Part shown: piece by piece, positions 42,585 to 50,435 of the stretch | Layout of the letters: each line of letters begins with the position of its first letter | How positions within the stretch are numbered: position 1 is the stretch's first letter | DNA from: Streptomyces narbonensis | GTDB taxonomy: Bacteria; Actinomycetota; Actinomycetes; Streptomycetales; Streptomycetaceae | Direction of reading: 5' to 3' | Length of the DNA: 64,000 bases | Assembly (NCBI RefSeq): GCF_014649015.1 | Contig: NZ_BMSF01000003.1 | Location: 186,001-250,000, forward strand | Made by a program: the position numbers and the translations under genes | The notes under the pieces: generated by a model | Databases searched by the model: none | The model's input: the letters and a program-made list of their open reading frames with translations, nothing else | Told to the model about the DNA's origin: nothing

Positions 42585-43997
42585 TCAGTGTTGTACGAGA
42601 GGCGTCAGCTTCTGGCTCTGGGCCGGGATGCTCGGCGCCTCTCGCGTTTCCAGGCCGAAGCTGGTGAAGGCGGTGCGGCGCGGGAGCGGGTAGGGCTCCT
42701 TGCCGGTGACCGTGTTGAGGATGGCCGCGCTGCGCCAGGCGGCGAGGCCGAGGTCGGGTGCGCCGACGCCGTGGGTGTGCTTCTCGGCGTTCTGGACGAA
42801 GACCGAGCCGGTCACGGAAGGGTCGAGGACCAGGCGGTACTGCTCGTCGATCCGGGCGCGGCCTGAGGCGTCGTGCCGCAGGTAGGGGTCGAGTCCGGCG
42901 AGCATCCGGTCGACGGGGCGCTCGCGGTAGCCGGTCGCGAGGACGACGGCGTCGGTGGTGAGGCGGGAGCGGCTGCCCTGTTGGAGGTGTTCGAGGTGCA
43001 GTTCGACCTGGGTGGTGGCGACGCGGCCGGCGGTGCGGACCCGGACGCCGGGGGTGAGGACGGCATCGGGCCAGCCGCCGTGCAGGGTGCGGCGGTAGAG
43101 CTCGTCGTGGATGGCGGCGATGGTCTCGGCGTCGATGCCCTTGTGCAGCTGCCACTGGCGGGGGACGAGTTCGCCTCGTACGGGCTCGGGCAGGGAGTGG
43201 AAGTAGCGGGTGTAGTCGGGGGTGAAGTGCTCCAGGCCGAGCTTGGAGTACTCCATGGGCGCGAAGGCCTCGGTGCGGGCCAGCCAGTGGATGCGCTCGG
43301 CTCCGGCGGGGCGGGCCCGGAGGAGGTCGAGGAAGACCTCGGCGCCCGACTGGCCGGAGCCGATGACGGTGACGTGCCCGGCGGCGAGGAGCGTCTCGCG
43401 GTGGGTGAGGTAGTCGGCGGAGTGGATGACGGGGACGCCGGGGGCGTCGGCGAGCGGCCGGAGGGGCTCGGGGACGAAGGGCTCGGTGCCGACGCCGAGG
43501 ACGACGTTCCGGGTGTAGGCGCGGCCGAGGGCTTCGGCCTCGCCCTCCGGGTCGATCTGGGTGAAGTCGACCTCGAAGAGGCGGCGCTCGGGGTTCCAGC
43601 GGACGGAGTCGACCTGGTGGCCGAAGTGGAGGCCGGGGAGCCGCTCGCTGACCCAGCGGCAGTAGGCGTCGTACTCGGCGCGCTGGATGTGGAACTTCTC
43701 CGCGAAGTAGAAGGGGAACAGCCGCTCGCGGCTCTTCAGGTAGTTGAGGAAGGTCCAGGGGCTGGCGGGGTCGGCGAGGGTCACCAGGTCGGCGAGGAAG
43801 GGGACCTGGAGGGTGGCGCCGTCGATGAGGAGGCCGGGGTGCCAGTGGAAGGCGGGCCGCTGCTCGTAGAAGGCGGCGGCGAGGCCGCCGGGGACGCCGT
43901 GCGCGAGGGCGGCGAGCGAGAGGTTGAAGGGGCCGATGCCGACGCCCACCAGGTCGTGGGGCCGGTCGAGGTCGTCCTTGGAGGTGCTGCCGGTCAT
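42585..43997 (-). CDS. Lysine/ornithine/diamine N-monooxygenase (siderophore type)
   Basis: This 470-residue flavoprotein is of the SidA/IucD/PvdA family. It begins PHDLVGVGIGPFNLSLAALAHG (FAD GxGxxN motif), then FHWHPGLLIDGATLQVPFLADLVTLADP and the NADPH site VIGSGQSGAEVFLDLL. LATGYRERPVDRML and the C-terminal HTHGVGAPDLGLAAWRSAAIL follow. It hydroxylates an amine to supply hydroxamate for a siderophore. The ATG overlaps the upstream PLP decarboxylase stop (ATGA), so the pair acts together as in desferrioxamine pathways (DesA/DesB), but the acetyltransferase and synthetase genes are not next to it. Confidence 0.92.
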   Translation of the reverse strand: MTGSTSKDDLDRPHDLVGVGIGPFNLSLAALAHGVPGGLAAAFYEQRPAFHWHPGLLIDGATLQVPFLADLVTLADPASPWTFLNYLKSRERLFPFYFAEKFHIQRAEYDAYCRWVSERLPGLHFGHQVDSVRWNPERRLFEVDFTQIDPEGEAEALGRAYTRNVVLGVGTEPFVPEPLRPLADAPGVPVIHSADYLTHRETLLAAGHVTVIGSGQSGAEVFLDLLRARPAGAERIHWLARTEAFAPMEYSKLGLEHFTPDYTRYFHSLPEPVRGELVPRQWQLHKGIDAETIAAIHDELYRRTLHGGWPDAVLTPGVRVRTAGRVATTQVELHLEHLQQGSRSRLTTDAVVLATGYRERPVDRMLAGLDPYLRHDASGRARIDEQYRLVLDPSVTGSVFVQNAEKHTHGVGAPDLGLAAWRSAAILNTVTGKEPYPLPRRTAFTSFGLETREAPSIPAQSQKLTPLVQH

Positions 43998-45370
43998 CGG
44001 TGCGCGCTGCCTTCCACGAGGGTGATGAGCTGAGCCAGGTCGCCGGGGGTGGCGTGGGGGTTGAGCAGGGTGGCCTTGAGCCAGAGGCGGCCGTTCGCCT
44101 CGGCGCGGCCGAGGACGGCGCGGCCCTCGGCGAGGAGGGTGCGGCGGATCTCGGCGACGGCCTCGTCGTCGGCGTCCGCCGGCCGGAAGAGGACGGTGGT
44201 GAGGGTGGGCCGGGCGTGCAGGTCGAGGCCGGGGGTTTTCTCCACGAGGTCGGCGAGGTCCTGGGCGAGGGTGATGCACGCGTCGACGAGGGCGCCGAGG
44301 CCGGATCGGCCGAGGGCGCGGAGGGTGACGGCCGTCTTGAGGACGTCCGGGCGGCGGGTGGTGCGCAGGGAGCGGCCGAGGAGGTCGGGGAGGCCGGCCT
44401 CGGTGTCGTCGTCGGCGTTGAGGTAGTCGGCGGTGTGGCCGAGGACGGCGAGGTCGGCGGCGTCGCGCACGGCGAGGAGTCCGGCGGCGGCCGGCTGCCA
44501 GCCGAGCTTGTGCAGGTCGATGGTGACGGTACGGGCCCGGTCGAGGCCGTCGAGGAGGTGGCGGTGGGTGCGGCTGAGGAGGGCGGGGCCTCCGTAGGCG
44601 GCGTCGACGTGGAGCTCGGCGCCGTGGGCCGCGCAGACGTCGGCGAGCTCCGGGAGCGGGTCGATCAGGCCTTCGTCGGTGGTGCCGGCGGTGGCGGCGA
44701 CGAGGACGGGGCCTTCGGTGTGGGCCAGGGCTTCGGCGAGGGCGGCCGGTTCGAGGACGCCGTGGGGGGTGGGGACGGTGACGGGGGCGGGGAGGCCGAG
44801 GAGCCAGGCGGCGCGGTGGAAGGAGTGGTGGGCGTTGGCGCCGAGGACGGTTCGGACGGTTCCCTGGCGTTCTCTCGCGAGGAGGAGGGCGAGCTGGTTG
44901 GACTCGGTGCCGCCGGTGGTGACGAGGGCGTCGGGGTGCCGGGCCGCGGGGAACGCCTCGGCGGCGAGGGCGGCCGTGACCAGGGCTTCGAGGGCGGAGG
45001 CGGCGGGGGCCTGGTCCCAGGAGTCCATGGACGGGTTGAGTGCGGAGGCGGCGAGGTCGGCGGCGGCGGCGAGCGCGAGGGGCGGGGTGTGGAGGTGGGC
45101 GGCGCAGAGCGGGTGCGCGGGGTCGGCGGCGCCGGCGGCCAGGGCCCTGACGAGGGAGCGGAGGGCTTCGTGGGGGCCGGTGCCGGTCTCGGGGAGTACG
45201 GCCCCGAGGGCTTCCACCCGTGCCGCGACGGTCTCCGGACCGCCGGCCGGAAGGGGTCCGCTTCGCTCCTCGGCGCCGATGCGCAGGGCGTCGAGGACGG
45301 TGTCCAGGAGGGGTCGGAGGGCGTCGGCGCCGGGGGTTCCTCCGGCGAGGGGTGGGGGTGCGGCACGCAT
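43994..45370 (-). CDS. PLP-dependent group II decarboxylase (lysine/ornithine/diaminobutyrate type)
   Basis: This 458-residue fold-type I enzyme has SALNPSMDSWDQAPAASALE, DALVTTGGTESNQLALLLAR, LGANAHHSFHRAAWLLGL, VDAAYGGPALLSRTHRHLLDGLDRA and the PLP lysine in TIDLHKLGWQPAAAG. It resembles DesA-type lysine decarboxylases and 2,4-diaminobutyrate decarboxylases, and would supply a diamine to the coupled N-monooxygenase. No obvious iron box was seen upstream. A degraded palindromic element (45448-45558) sits about 80 bases upstream of its start, where a promoter would be. Confidence 0.9.
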   Translation of the reverse strand: MRAAPPPLAGGTPGADALRPLLDTVLDALRIGAEERSGPLPAGGPETVAARVEALGAVLPETGTGPHEALRSLVRALAAGAADPAHPLCAAHLHTPPLALAAAADLAASALNPSMDSWDQAPAASALEALVTAALAAEAFPAARHPDALVTTGGTESNQLALLLARERQGTVRTVLGANAHHSFHRAAWLLGLPAPVTVPTPHGVLEPAALAEALAHTEGPVLVAATAGTTDEGLIDPLPELADVCAAHGAELHVDAAYGGPALLSRTHRHLLDGLDRARTVTIDLHKLGWQPAAAGLLAVRDAADLAVLGHTADYLNADDDTEAGLPDLLGRSLRTTRRPDVLKTAVTLRALGRSGLGALVDACITLAQDLADLVEKTPGLDLHARPTLTTVLFRPADADDEAVAEIRRTLLAEGRAVLGRAEANGRLWLKATLLNPHATPGDLAQLITLVEGSAHR

Positions 45371-45447
45371 GGACGACAGCGTGCCGGGGGTTGTCGGGGT
45401 TTGTCCGAGGAGTCGGTTCCTGTGACCCGAACGGGGGACACGGGTAA

Positions 45448-45558
45448 GGGGGTGTCGTCACATTCCCGTCGTCGTCCGAAGGGCGGCCCTGCGGCGTCTG
45501 GTGCGGCGAGAGTGCGTGCCGGAGGCCGCGGGGCTGGCGGGAGTTGGACGGCAGGCCC
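45448..45558. repeat. MITE-like palindromic element, copy B (internally deleted)
   Basis: The left part matches copy A base for base apart from a few changes (GGGGGTGTCGTCACATTCCC, then the GTCCGAAGGGCGG hairpin and GCGGCGTCTGGTGCG). It then jumps directly to the GCGAGAGTGCGTGCC found 62 bp further on in copy A. The junction is exactly at a GGTGCG direct repeat present twice in copy A. The right end is degraded. This is a deletion derivative lying between pepN and the decarboxylase promoter. Confidence 0.75.
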
Positions 45559-45596
45559 GGGTGCGGGGCGGTGGTGGCCGCCCCGCGCCAGGGGCG

Positions 45597-48083
45597 TCAG
45601 GCCGCGCGGACCGTGAGGGCCCTGCGCAGGTCGTCGAGCTGGTCGACGAGCTTGCGGCGGAGCGCCGGGATCATGGTGTCGGCGGTCAGGTGGGACTCGC
45701 CGAGGGCCAGGGAGTCGGCGTCGATCGCGTACGACGGGAAGGCGTAGCGGCCGGCGGCCTCGGCCATCGCGGGGCCGCGCCGGGCGCCGAGGGCGGTGGC
45801 GGCGGCGTAGAAGCGGGGCACGTACTCCTGCACGAGCTCGGCCTGTTCGGGCTGCCAGAAGCCCCTGGCGGTGGCGGTGAAGAGGTAGTTGGACAGGTCG
45901 TCGGTGTCGAAGAGCGCCGACCAGGCGGCCTCCTTCGCCGCCGGGTCCGGGAGGGCGGCCCGGCAGTGGGCGGCGCCCTCCTGGCCTGTGGCGCTCGGGT
46001 CGCGCTCCAGCTCCGCGGCGATCACCGTCTCGTCGGTGGCGCCGAGGACGGCAAGGCGGGCGAGGATCCGCCAGCGCAGCTCGGGGTCGAGCTCGGGTCC
46101 GCCGTGGACGGTGCCCTCCTCCAGCCAGGAGGCGATCTTCTCGGGGGTGGTGGCGCTGTCGACGAAGGTGCGGACGGCGGTGAGGCGCAGGCCGGGGGCG
46201 TCGCCGTCCTCGGTGCGGCGCAGCAGGGCGCGGGCGATCTCGCCGATGGTCGCGAGGGCGGCGGGGCGCTCGTCCTCGGTGACGTACCGGTCGGCGATCT
46301 GGGTGCGGGCGAAGGCCAGGACGCCCTGGACGAGGGAGAGTTCGGTCTCGTCGGGCAGGTGCGCGAGGGCCGTCTCCAGGTACTCGGCGGGGGCGAGGTC
46401 GCCGTCGCGGACCATGTCGCGCAGCGCGTTCCAGATCACGGCGCGGGTCAGCGGGTCGGGGACGGCGGAGAGGCCGCGCAGGACGGTCTCCTTCGAGACC
46501 TGGTCGAAGCGCAGCTTGGCGTAGGTGAGGTCGCCGTCGTTGAGGGTGACGAGGGCGGGGCGCGGGCCCGGCAGTTCGGCGGGGGCGGCCTGCGGGACGT
46601 CGAGGGCGAGGCGCTCGCGGAGGGTGAGCTCGCCGTCGGGCCGCCGGTCGTAGACGCCGGCCTCGATGCGGTGCGGGCGGCTGCCGGCGCGGTCGGCGGT
46701 GAGCTGCCAGCGGGTGCCCTCGCCGTCGAGGCGCGGGGTGAGGGTGTCGACGCCCGTGGTGCGCAGCCACTGCTCGGCCCAGCCGTGGACGTCGCGGTCG
46801 GTGGCGGCGGCGAGGTTGTCGATGAAGTCGGCGAGGGTGGCGTTGCCGAACTTGTGCCGCTTGAAGTGGATGTTGATGCCGGCGAGGAAGTCCTTCTCGC
46901 CGAGCCAGGCGACGAGCTGGCGGAGGGCGGAGGCGCCCTTGGCGTAGGAGATGCCGTCGAAGTTGAGGAGGGCGGAGGCGGTGTCGGGGACGGCTTCCGG
47001 GTCCGGGGCGACGGGGTGGGTGGAGGGTCGCTGGTCGGCCTCGTAGCCCCAGGCCTTGCGGGTGACGCCGAAGTCGACCCAGGTGTCGGGGAAGAGGTCG
47101 GCGCAGGCTTCGTTGACGGTCTGGAAGCCCATGTACTCGGCGAAGGACTCGTTGAGCCAGATGTCGTCCCACCAGCGCAGGGTGACGAGGTCGCCGAACC
47201 ACATGTGGGCCATCTCGTGGGCGATGACCATGGCCCGGGTCTGGCGCTCGGTGACGGTGACGGCGGAGCGGAAGACGAACTCGTCGCGGAAGGTGACGAG
47301 TCCGGGGTTCTCCATCGCGCCGGCGTTGAACTCGGGGACGAAGGCCTGGTCGTACGAGTCGAAGGGGTACGGCTCGTCGAACTTCTCGTGGTAGCGGTCG
47401 TAACAGGCCTTGGTGACGGCGAGGATCTCGTCGGCGTCGGCGTCGAGGTGGGGGGCGAGGGAGCGGCGGCAGTGGATGCCGAAGGGGAGCCCGGCGTGCT
47501 CGGTGCGGACCGAGTGCCAGGGGCCGGCGGCGACGCAGACGAAGTAGGTGGAGAGCAGCGGGGTGGGTGCGGCCCGCCAGCTGCCGTCGGGCTGCTGCTC
47601 GGTGATGCCGTTGGAGAGGACGGTCCAGCCCTCGGGGGCGGTGACGCCCAGCTCGAAGACGGCCTTCAGGTCGGGCTGGTCGAAGGCGGCGAAGACGCGC
47701 TGGACGTCCTCCATGAAGAGCTGGGTGTAGACGTACGACTCGCCGTCGGTGGGGTCCGTGAAGCGGTGCATGCCCTCGCCCGTGCGGGAGTACCGCATGG
47801 TCGTGGTGACGCTCAGCTCGTGCTCGCCCTCGGCGAGGCTCAGCGGGAGCCGGTTGCCGTCGAGGGCGGCGGTGTCGAGGGGCTCGCCGTCGAGGGTGGC
47901 GGAGTGCAGGATCTCGGGCTTGAGGTCGACGAAGGTGTCCCCCGCGGCGCGGGCCGTGAAGCGGATGATGCTCTGCGAGTGGAAGGTCTCGTCGCCGGTG
48001 GTGAGGTCGAGGTCCACGCGGTAGTGGTGGACGTCGAGGAGCTGGGCACGGGTCTGCGCTTCGTCGCGCGTCAGTACGGACAT
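45597..48083 (-). CDS. pepN: Aminopeptidase N (M1 metallopeptidase)
   Basis: This 828-residue cytosolic zinc aminopeptidase removes N-terminal residues from peptides. The N-terminal beta domain ends before the exopeptidase motif GAMENPGLVTFRDEFVF. The zinc site is HEMAHMWFGDLVTLRWWDDIWLNESFAEYMGFQ (HExxH plus downstream Glu). An ERAP1-like C-terminal helical domain fills the last ~350 residues. Start MSVLTRDEAQTRAQLLDVHHYRVDLDL is the usual actinobacterial one. It lies 58 bases after asparaginase on the same strand. Confidence 0.96.
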   Translation of the reverse strand: MSVLTRDEAQTRAQLLDVHHYRVDLDLTTGDETFHSQSIIRFTARAAGDTFVDLKPEILHSATLDGEPLDTAALDGNRLPLSLAEGEHELSVTTTMRYSRTGEGMHRFTDPTDGESYVYTQLFMEDVQRVFAAFDQPDLKAVFELGVTAPEGWTVLSNGITEQQPDGSWRAAPTPLLSTYFVCVAAGPWHSVRTEHAGLPFGIHCRRSLAPHLDADADEILAVTKACYDRYHEKFDEPYPFDSYDQAFVPEFNAGAMENPGLVTFRDEFVFRSAVTVTERQTRAMVIAHEMAHMWFGDLVTLRWWDDIWLNESFAEYMGFQTVNEACADLFPDTWVDFGVTRKAWGYEADQRPSTHPVAPDPEAVPDTASALLNFDGISYAKGASALRQLVAWLGEKDFLAGINIHFKRHKFGNATLADFIDNLAAATDRDVHGWAEQWLRTTGVDTLTPRLDGEGTRWQLTADRAGSRPHRIEAGVYDRRPDGELTLRERLALDVPQAAPAELPGPRPALVTLNDGDLTYAKLRFDQVSKETVLRGLSAVPDPLTRAVIWNALRDMVRDGDLAPAEYLETALAHLPDETELSLVQGVLAFARTQIADRYVTEDERPAALATIGEIARALLRRTEDGDAPGLRLTAVRTFVDSATTPEKIASWLEEGTVHGGPELDPELRWRILARLAVLGATDETVIAAELERDPSATGQEGAAHCRAALPDPAAKEAAWSALFDTDDLSNYLFTATARGFWQPEQAELVQEYVPRFYAAATALGARRGPAMAEAAGRYAFPSYAIDADSLALGESHLTADTMIPALRRKLVDQLDDLRRALTVRAA

Positions 48084-48141
48084 GGGCCCTATGCTGCCCG
48101 ATGCCTTCCGCGTCGGGCAGGGGTGGTGCGCCTCCTCGTGA

Positions 48142-49128
48142 TCAGGCGAGTCCGGAGCCGTTCAGATGGGCGAAGGCGGCGGTGAGGCGGGGGCGGTCGT
48201 AGCCGGCGGGGCCGGCCGCGCCGCTGGAGAGCAGCGTCTGGAGGAGGATCCGGGCCTTGGCGGGGTCGAGGGGGCCCGCGAGGATCAGTCCGTGGTGCAG
48301 GAGGTCGTACTCGGAGCCGGGGCCGCGGTAGGTGTGCGAGAGGGTCGCTCCGCCGCCGGTGCGGGAGGCGAGGACGACCGGGATGCGGCGGGCGAGCTCG
48401 GCGAGCGGGTCGACGAACCAGGCGGGGACGTGGCCGGCGCCGAACGCGGCGACGACGAGGCCCTGGAAGCGGTGGTCGACGGCTTCGAGGAGTTCGCCCC
48501 GGTCGCCCTGGGAGAGCGTCAGGAGGGCCACCCGTACCGACGGGTCGAAGGTCAGTGGGCAGAGCGCGGCGGGGACGGCGGGGCGGAGCAGGATCCGGGG
48601 CTCGCCCTCGACGACGGTGCCGATCGGGCCCGCGCCGGGCGAGGCGAAGGTGGTGACCGAGGTCGTGTGGGTCTTGCGGGCGAGGCGGGCGGCGTGGATC
48701 TCGTCGCCGAGGACGACGAGGACGCCGAGGTTCCGGCAGGCGGGGTCGGCGGCGACGGCGAGCGCGGCGGCGAGGTTGGCGGGGCCGTCGGCGCCGGGCA
48801 GGTCGGGGCGGCGCATGGCGCCGGTGACGGCGATCGGCTGCTCGGTGGTGCAGAGCAGGTCGAGGAGGAAGGCGGTCTCCTCCAGGGTGTCGGTGCCCTG
48901 GACGACGACCACTCCGGAGCCGTCGGCGACGGTCTTGCGGACCTCCTCGGCGAGCGCGGCGAGGTCCTCGTGGGTGATCGAGGAGCTGGGGACGCGCCGG
49001 AAGTCGCGGAGGACGACGTCCTCGGGCGCGCCCAGCTCGGCGAGGACCTCCTGGCCGGTCATGCGGGCCGCGTCGCCGCCGCGCGCGGAGATGGTCCCGC
49101 CGAGGGTGAAGACCGTGACGCGTGCCAT
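48142..49128 (-). CDS. L-asparaginase
   Basis: This 328-residue enzyme has the first catalytic motif VFTLGGTISARGG (Thr near residue 12) and the second VVVVQGTDTLEETAFLLDL (Thr-Asp). AVTGAMRRPDLPGADGPANLAAAL, GDEIHAARLARKTHTTSVTTFASPGAGPIG and a C-terminal domain with GAGHVPAW and SRTGGG follow. It hydrolyses asparagine to aspartate and ammonia; no signal peptide is seen. The start overlaps the chorismate mutase stop by one base (TGATG), implying translational coupling. Confidence 0.94.
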   Translation of the reverse strand: MARVTVFTLGGTISARGGDAARMTGQEVLAELGAPEDVVLRDFRRVPSSSITHEDLAALAEEVRKTVADGSGVVVVQGTDTLEETAFLLDLLCTTEQPIAVTGAMRRPDLPGADGPANLAAALAVAADPACRNLGVLVVLGDEIHAARLARKTHTTSVTTFASPGAGPIGTVVEGEPRILLRPAVPAALCPLTFDPSVRVALLTLSQGDRGELLEAVDHRFQGLVVAAFGAGHVPAWFVDPLAELARRIPVVLASRTGGGATLSHTYRGPGSEYDLLHHGLILAGPLDPAKARILLQTLLSSGAAGPAGYDRPRLTAAFAHLNGSGLA

Positions 49129-49451
49129 CAGCGTGCTCCGTCCGCGATCGTCTCGTGGTGGCGAATGACCTCGGCGATGATGAAGTTGAGGAGCTTCTCC
49201 GCGAAGGCCGGGTCCAGCTTCGCGCTCTCGGCCAGTTCCCGCAGCCGGGCGATCTGGCGGGCCTCGCGGGCGGGGTCGGCGGGCGGCAGCTTGTGCTCGG
49301 CCTTGAGGACGCCGACCTGCTGGGTGCACTTGAAGCGCTCGGCGAGCATGTACACGACCGCGGCGTCGATGTTGTCGATGCTCTCGCGGAGCCGGGTCAG
49401 GTCGGCCAGTACGGAGTCGTCGACCGGGCGGGGCGGGGTGGAGTCGCTCAT
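49128..49451 (-). CDS. Chorismate mutase (AroQ class)
   Basis: This 107-residue all-helical protein has LTRLRESIDNIDAAVVYMLAERFKCTQQVGVLKAEHKLPPADPAREARQIARLRELAESAKLDP. It shows the AroQ active-site Arg/Lys pattern (R in LTRLRESIDN, K in GVLKAEHKLP, R in PAREARQ). It isomerises chorismate to prephenate for phenylalanine and tyrosine synthesis. It is the first gene of an apparent chorismate mutase-asparaginase-pepN transcript. Confidence 0.9.
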   Translation of the reverse strand: MSDSTPPRPVDDSVLADLTRLRESIDNIDAAVVYMLAERFKCTQQVGVLKAEHKLPPADPAREARQIARLRELAESAKLDPAFAEKLLNFIIAEVIRHHETIADGAR

Positions 49452-49462
49452 GATCTGCGAGC

Positions 49463-50350
49463 TTAGACGGATCTCGGCAGGATCGTGGGCGGGTGTTCGG
49501 GATCCGGTACGCGGTTGCTCCAGCCGCCGTGGACGGCACGCCCCTGCTGCTCGCGGAAGCGTATGGGTGCGGTGCCGACCCGGCGGGTGAAGAGCCGGGA
49601 GAAGTAGGCGGGGTCGTCGTAGCCGACGCGGCGGGCGACGGCCGCGACGGGGAGCTCGGTGGCGGCGAGGAGCTCCTTGGCGCGGCCGAGGCGGACGGTG
49701 AGCAGGTAGTCCTTGGGGCTGCAGCCGGCGGCGCGGCGGACGGCGGTGCGCAGTTCGGCGGGGGTCATGCCGTGCCGGGCCGCGTGCTCGGCGACGGAGA
49801 GGGGCTGGAAGGCGTCGCGGGCCAGCGCGGCGAGGACGGGGTCGCCGTCGGCGTTGGTGTCGGCGCGGGCCCGGCGCAGGGCGACGAGCAGCTCGTGGAC
49901 GGCGGCGCCGGTCTCGACCTCCAGGAGGGGGTTGCCGGGTCGGGCGGCCCTGGCGATGCGGCCGATGGCGGCGCGGGCGGGGGCGGCGTCGGAGAGGGGC
50001 ACGACGGGCCGGTCGGGTTCGATGTAGCCGAGCTCGGTGTAGGTGGCGGTGGCGGGTCCCGAGAAGTCGACGAAGGCCTCGTCCCAGCCGGTGCCGGGGT
50101 CGGCGGCGTAGTGGTGGGGGGTGCCGGGGGTGAGCCAGATGAGGGCGGGGGCGGTGACGGCGGTGCGGCGGCCGTCGGCGGCGAGGTACCAGCCGCTGCC
50201 GGCGGAGACGACGACGGCGACGTGGTGGTCGAGGGTGCGCGGTCCGACGGTGGGGAGGGTGCCGTGCTGGAGGCCGACGCCGAGGCAGACGAGGCCGAGG
50301 CGGTGGTGGACGGGGCTGGGCGTGAAGTAGCGCATCCAGGTGTGGTACAT
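49463..50350 (-). CDS. AraC family transcriptional regulator
   Basis: This 295-residue protein has an N-terminal cupin sugar-sensing domain (LDHHVAVVVSAGSGWYLAADGR...LTPGTPHHYAADPG). The C-terminal pair of helix-turn-helices is SVAEHAARHGMTPAELRTAVRRAAGCSPKDYLLTVRLGRAKELL and PVAAVARRVGYDDPAYFSRLFTRRVGTAPIRFRE. Start MYHTWMRYFTP at ATG 50350 is preceded by GGAGGGG; the open frame further up lies in the promoter region. It is divergent from the GH35 gene and probably activates it in response to a galactoside (inference). Confidence 0.93.
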   Translation of the reverse strand: MYHTWMRYFTPSPVHHRLGLVCLGVGLQHGTLPTVGPRTLDHHVAVVVSAGSGWYLAADGRRTAVTAPALIWLTPGTPHHYAADPGTGWDEAFVDFSGPATATYTELGYIEPDRPVVPLSDAAPARAAIGRIARAARPGNPLLEVETGAAVHELLVALRRARADTNADGDPVLAALARDAFQPLSVAEHAARHGMTPAELRTAVRRAAGCSPKDYLLTVRLGRAKELLAATELPVAAVARRVGYDDPAYFSRLFTRRVGTAPIRFREQQGRAVHGGWSNRVPDPEHPPTILPRSV

Positions 50351-50373
50351 GGCGGTGAGGCCCCCTCCGTAAC

Positions 50374-50404
50374 GTCCAAACTGCGACGATCTTTGTCCAT
50401 GGAC
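50374..50404. promoter_or_regulatory. Candidate AraC operator: two GTCCA direct repeats 21 bp apart
   Basis: GTCCA at 50374-50378 and 50395-50399 lie two helical turns apart in the same orientation, as AraC dimers prefer. The second is part of the palindrome GTCCATGGAC (50395-50404). The site is centred in the 85-bp gap between the divergent AraC and GH35 genes. Confidence 0.5.
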
Positions 50405-50435
50405 CGGTCCGCCGCCAGAGGGCGAGGGTGAGCCC

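Noticed and set aside
45371..45447. Iron box (DmdR1/IdeR site) upstream of the decarboxylase
   Set aside because: No TTAGGTTAGGCTAACCTAA-like palindrome is visible in this stretch.
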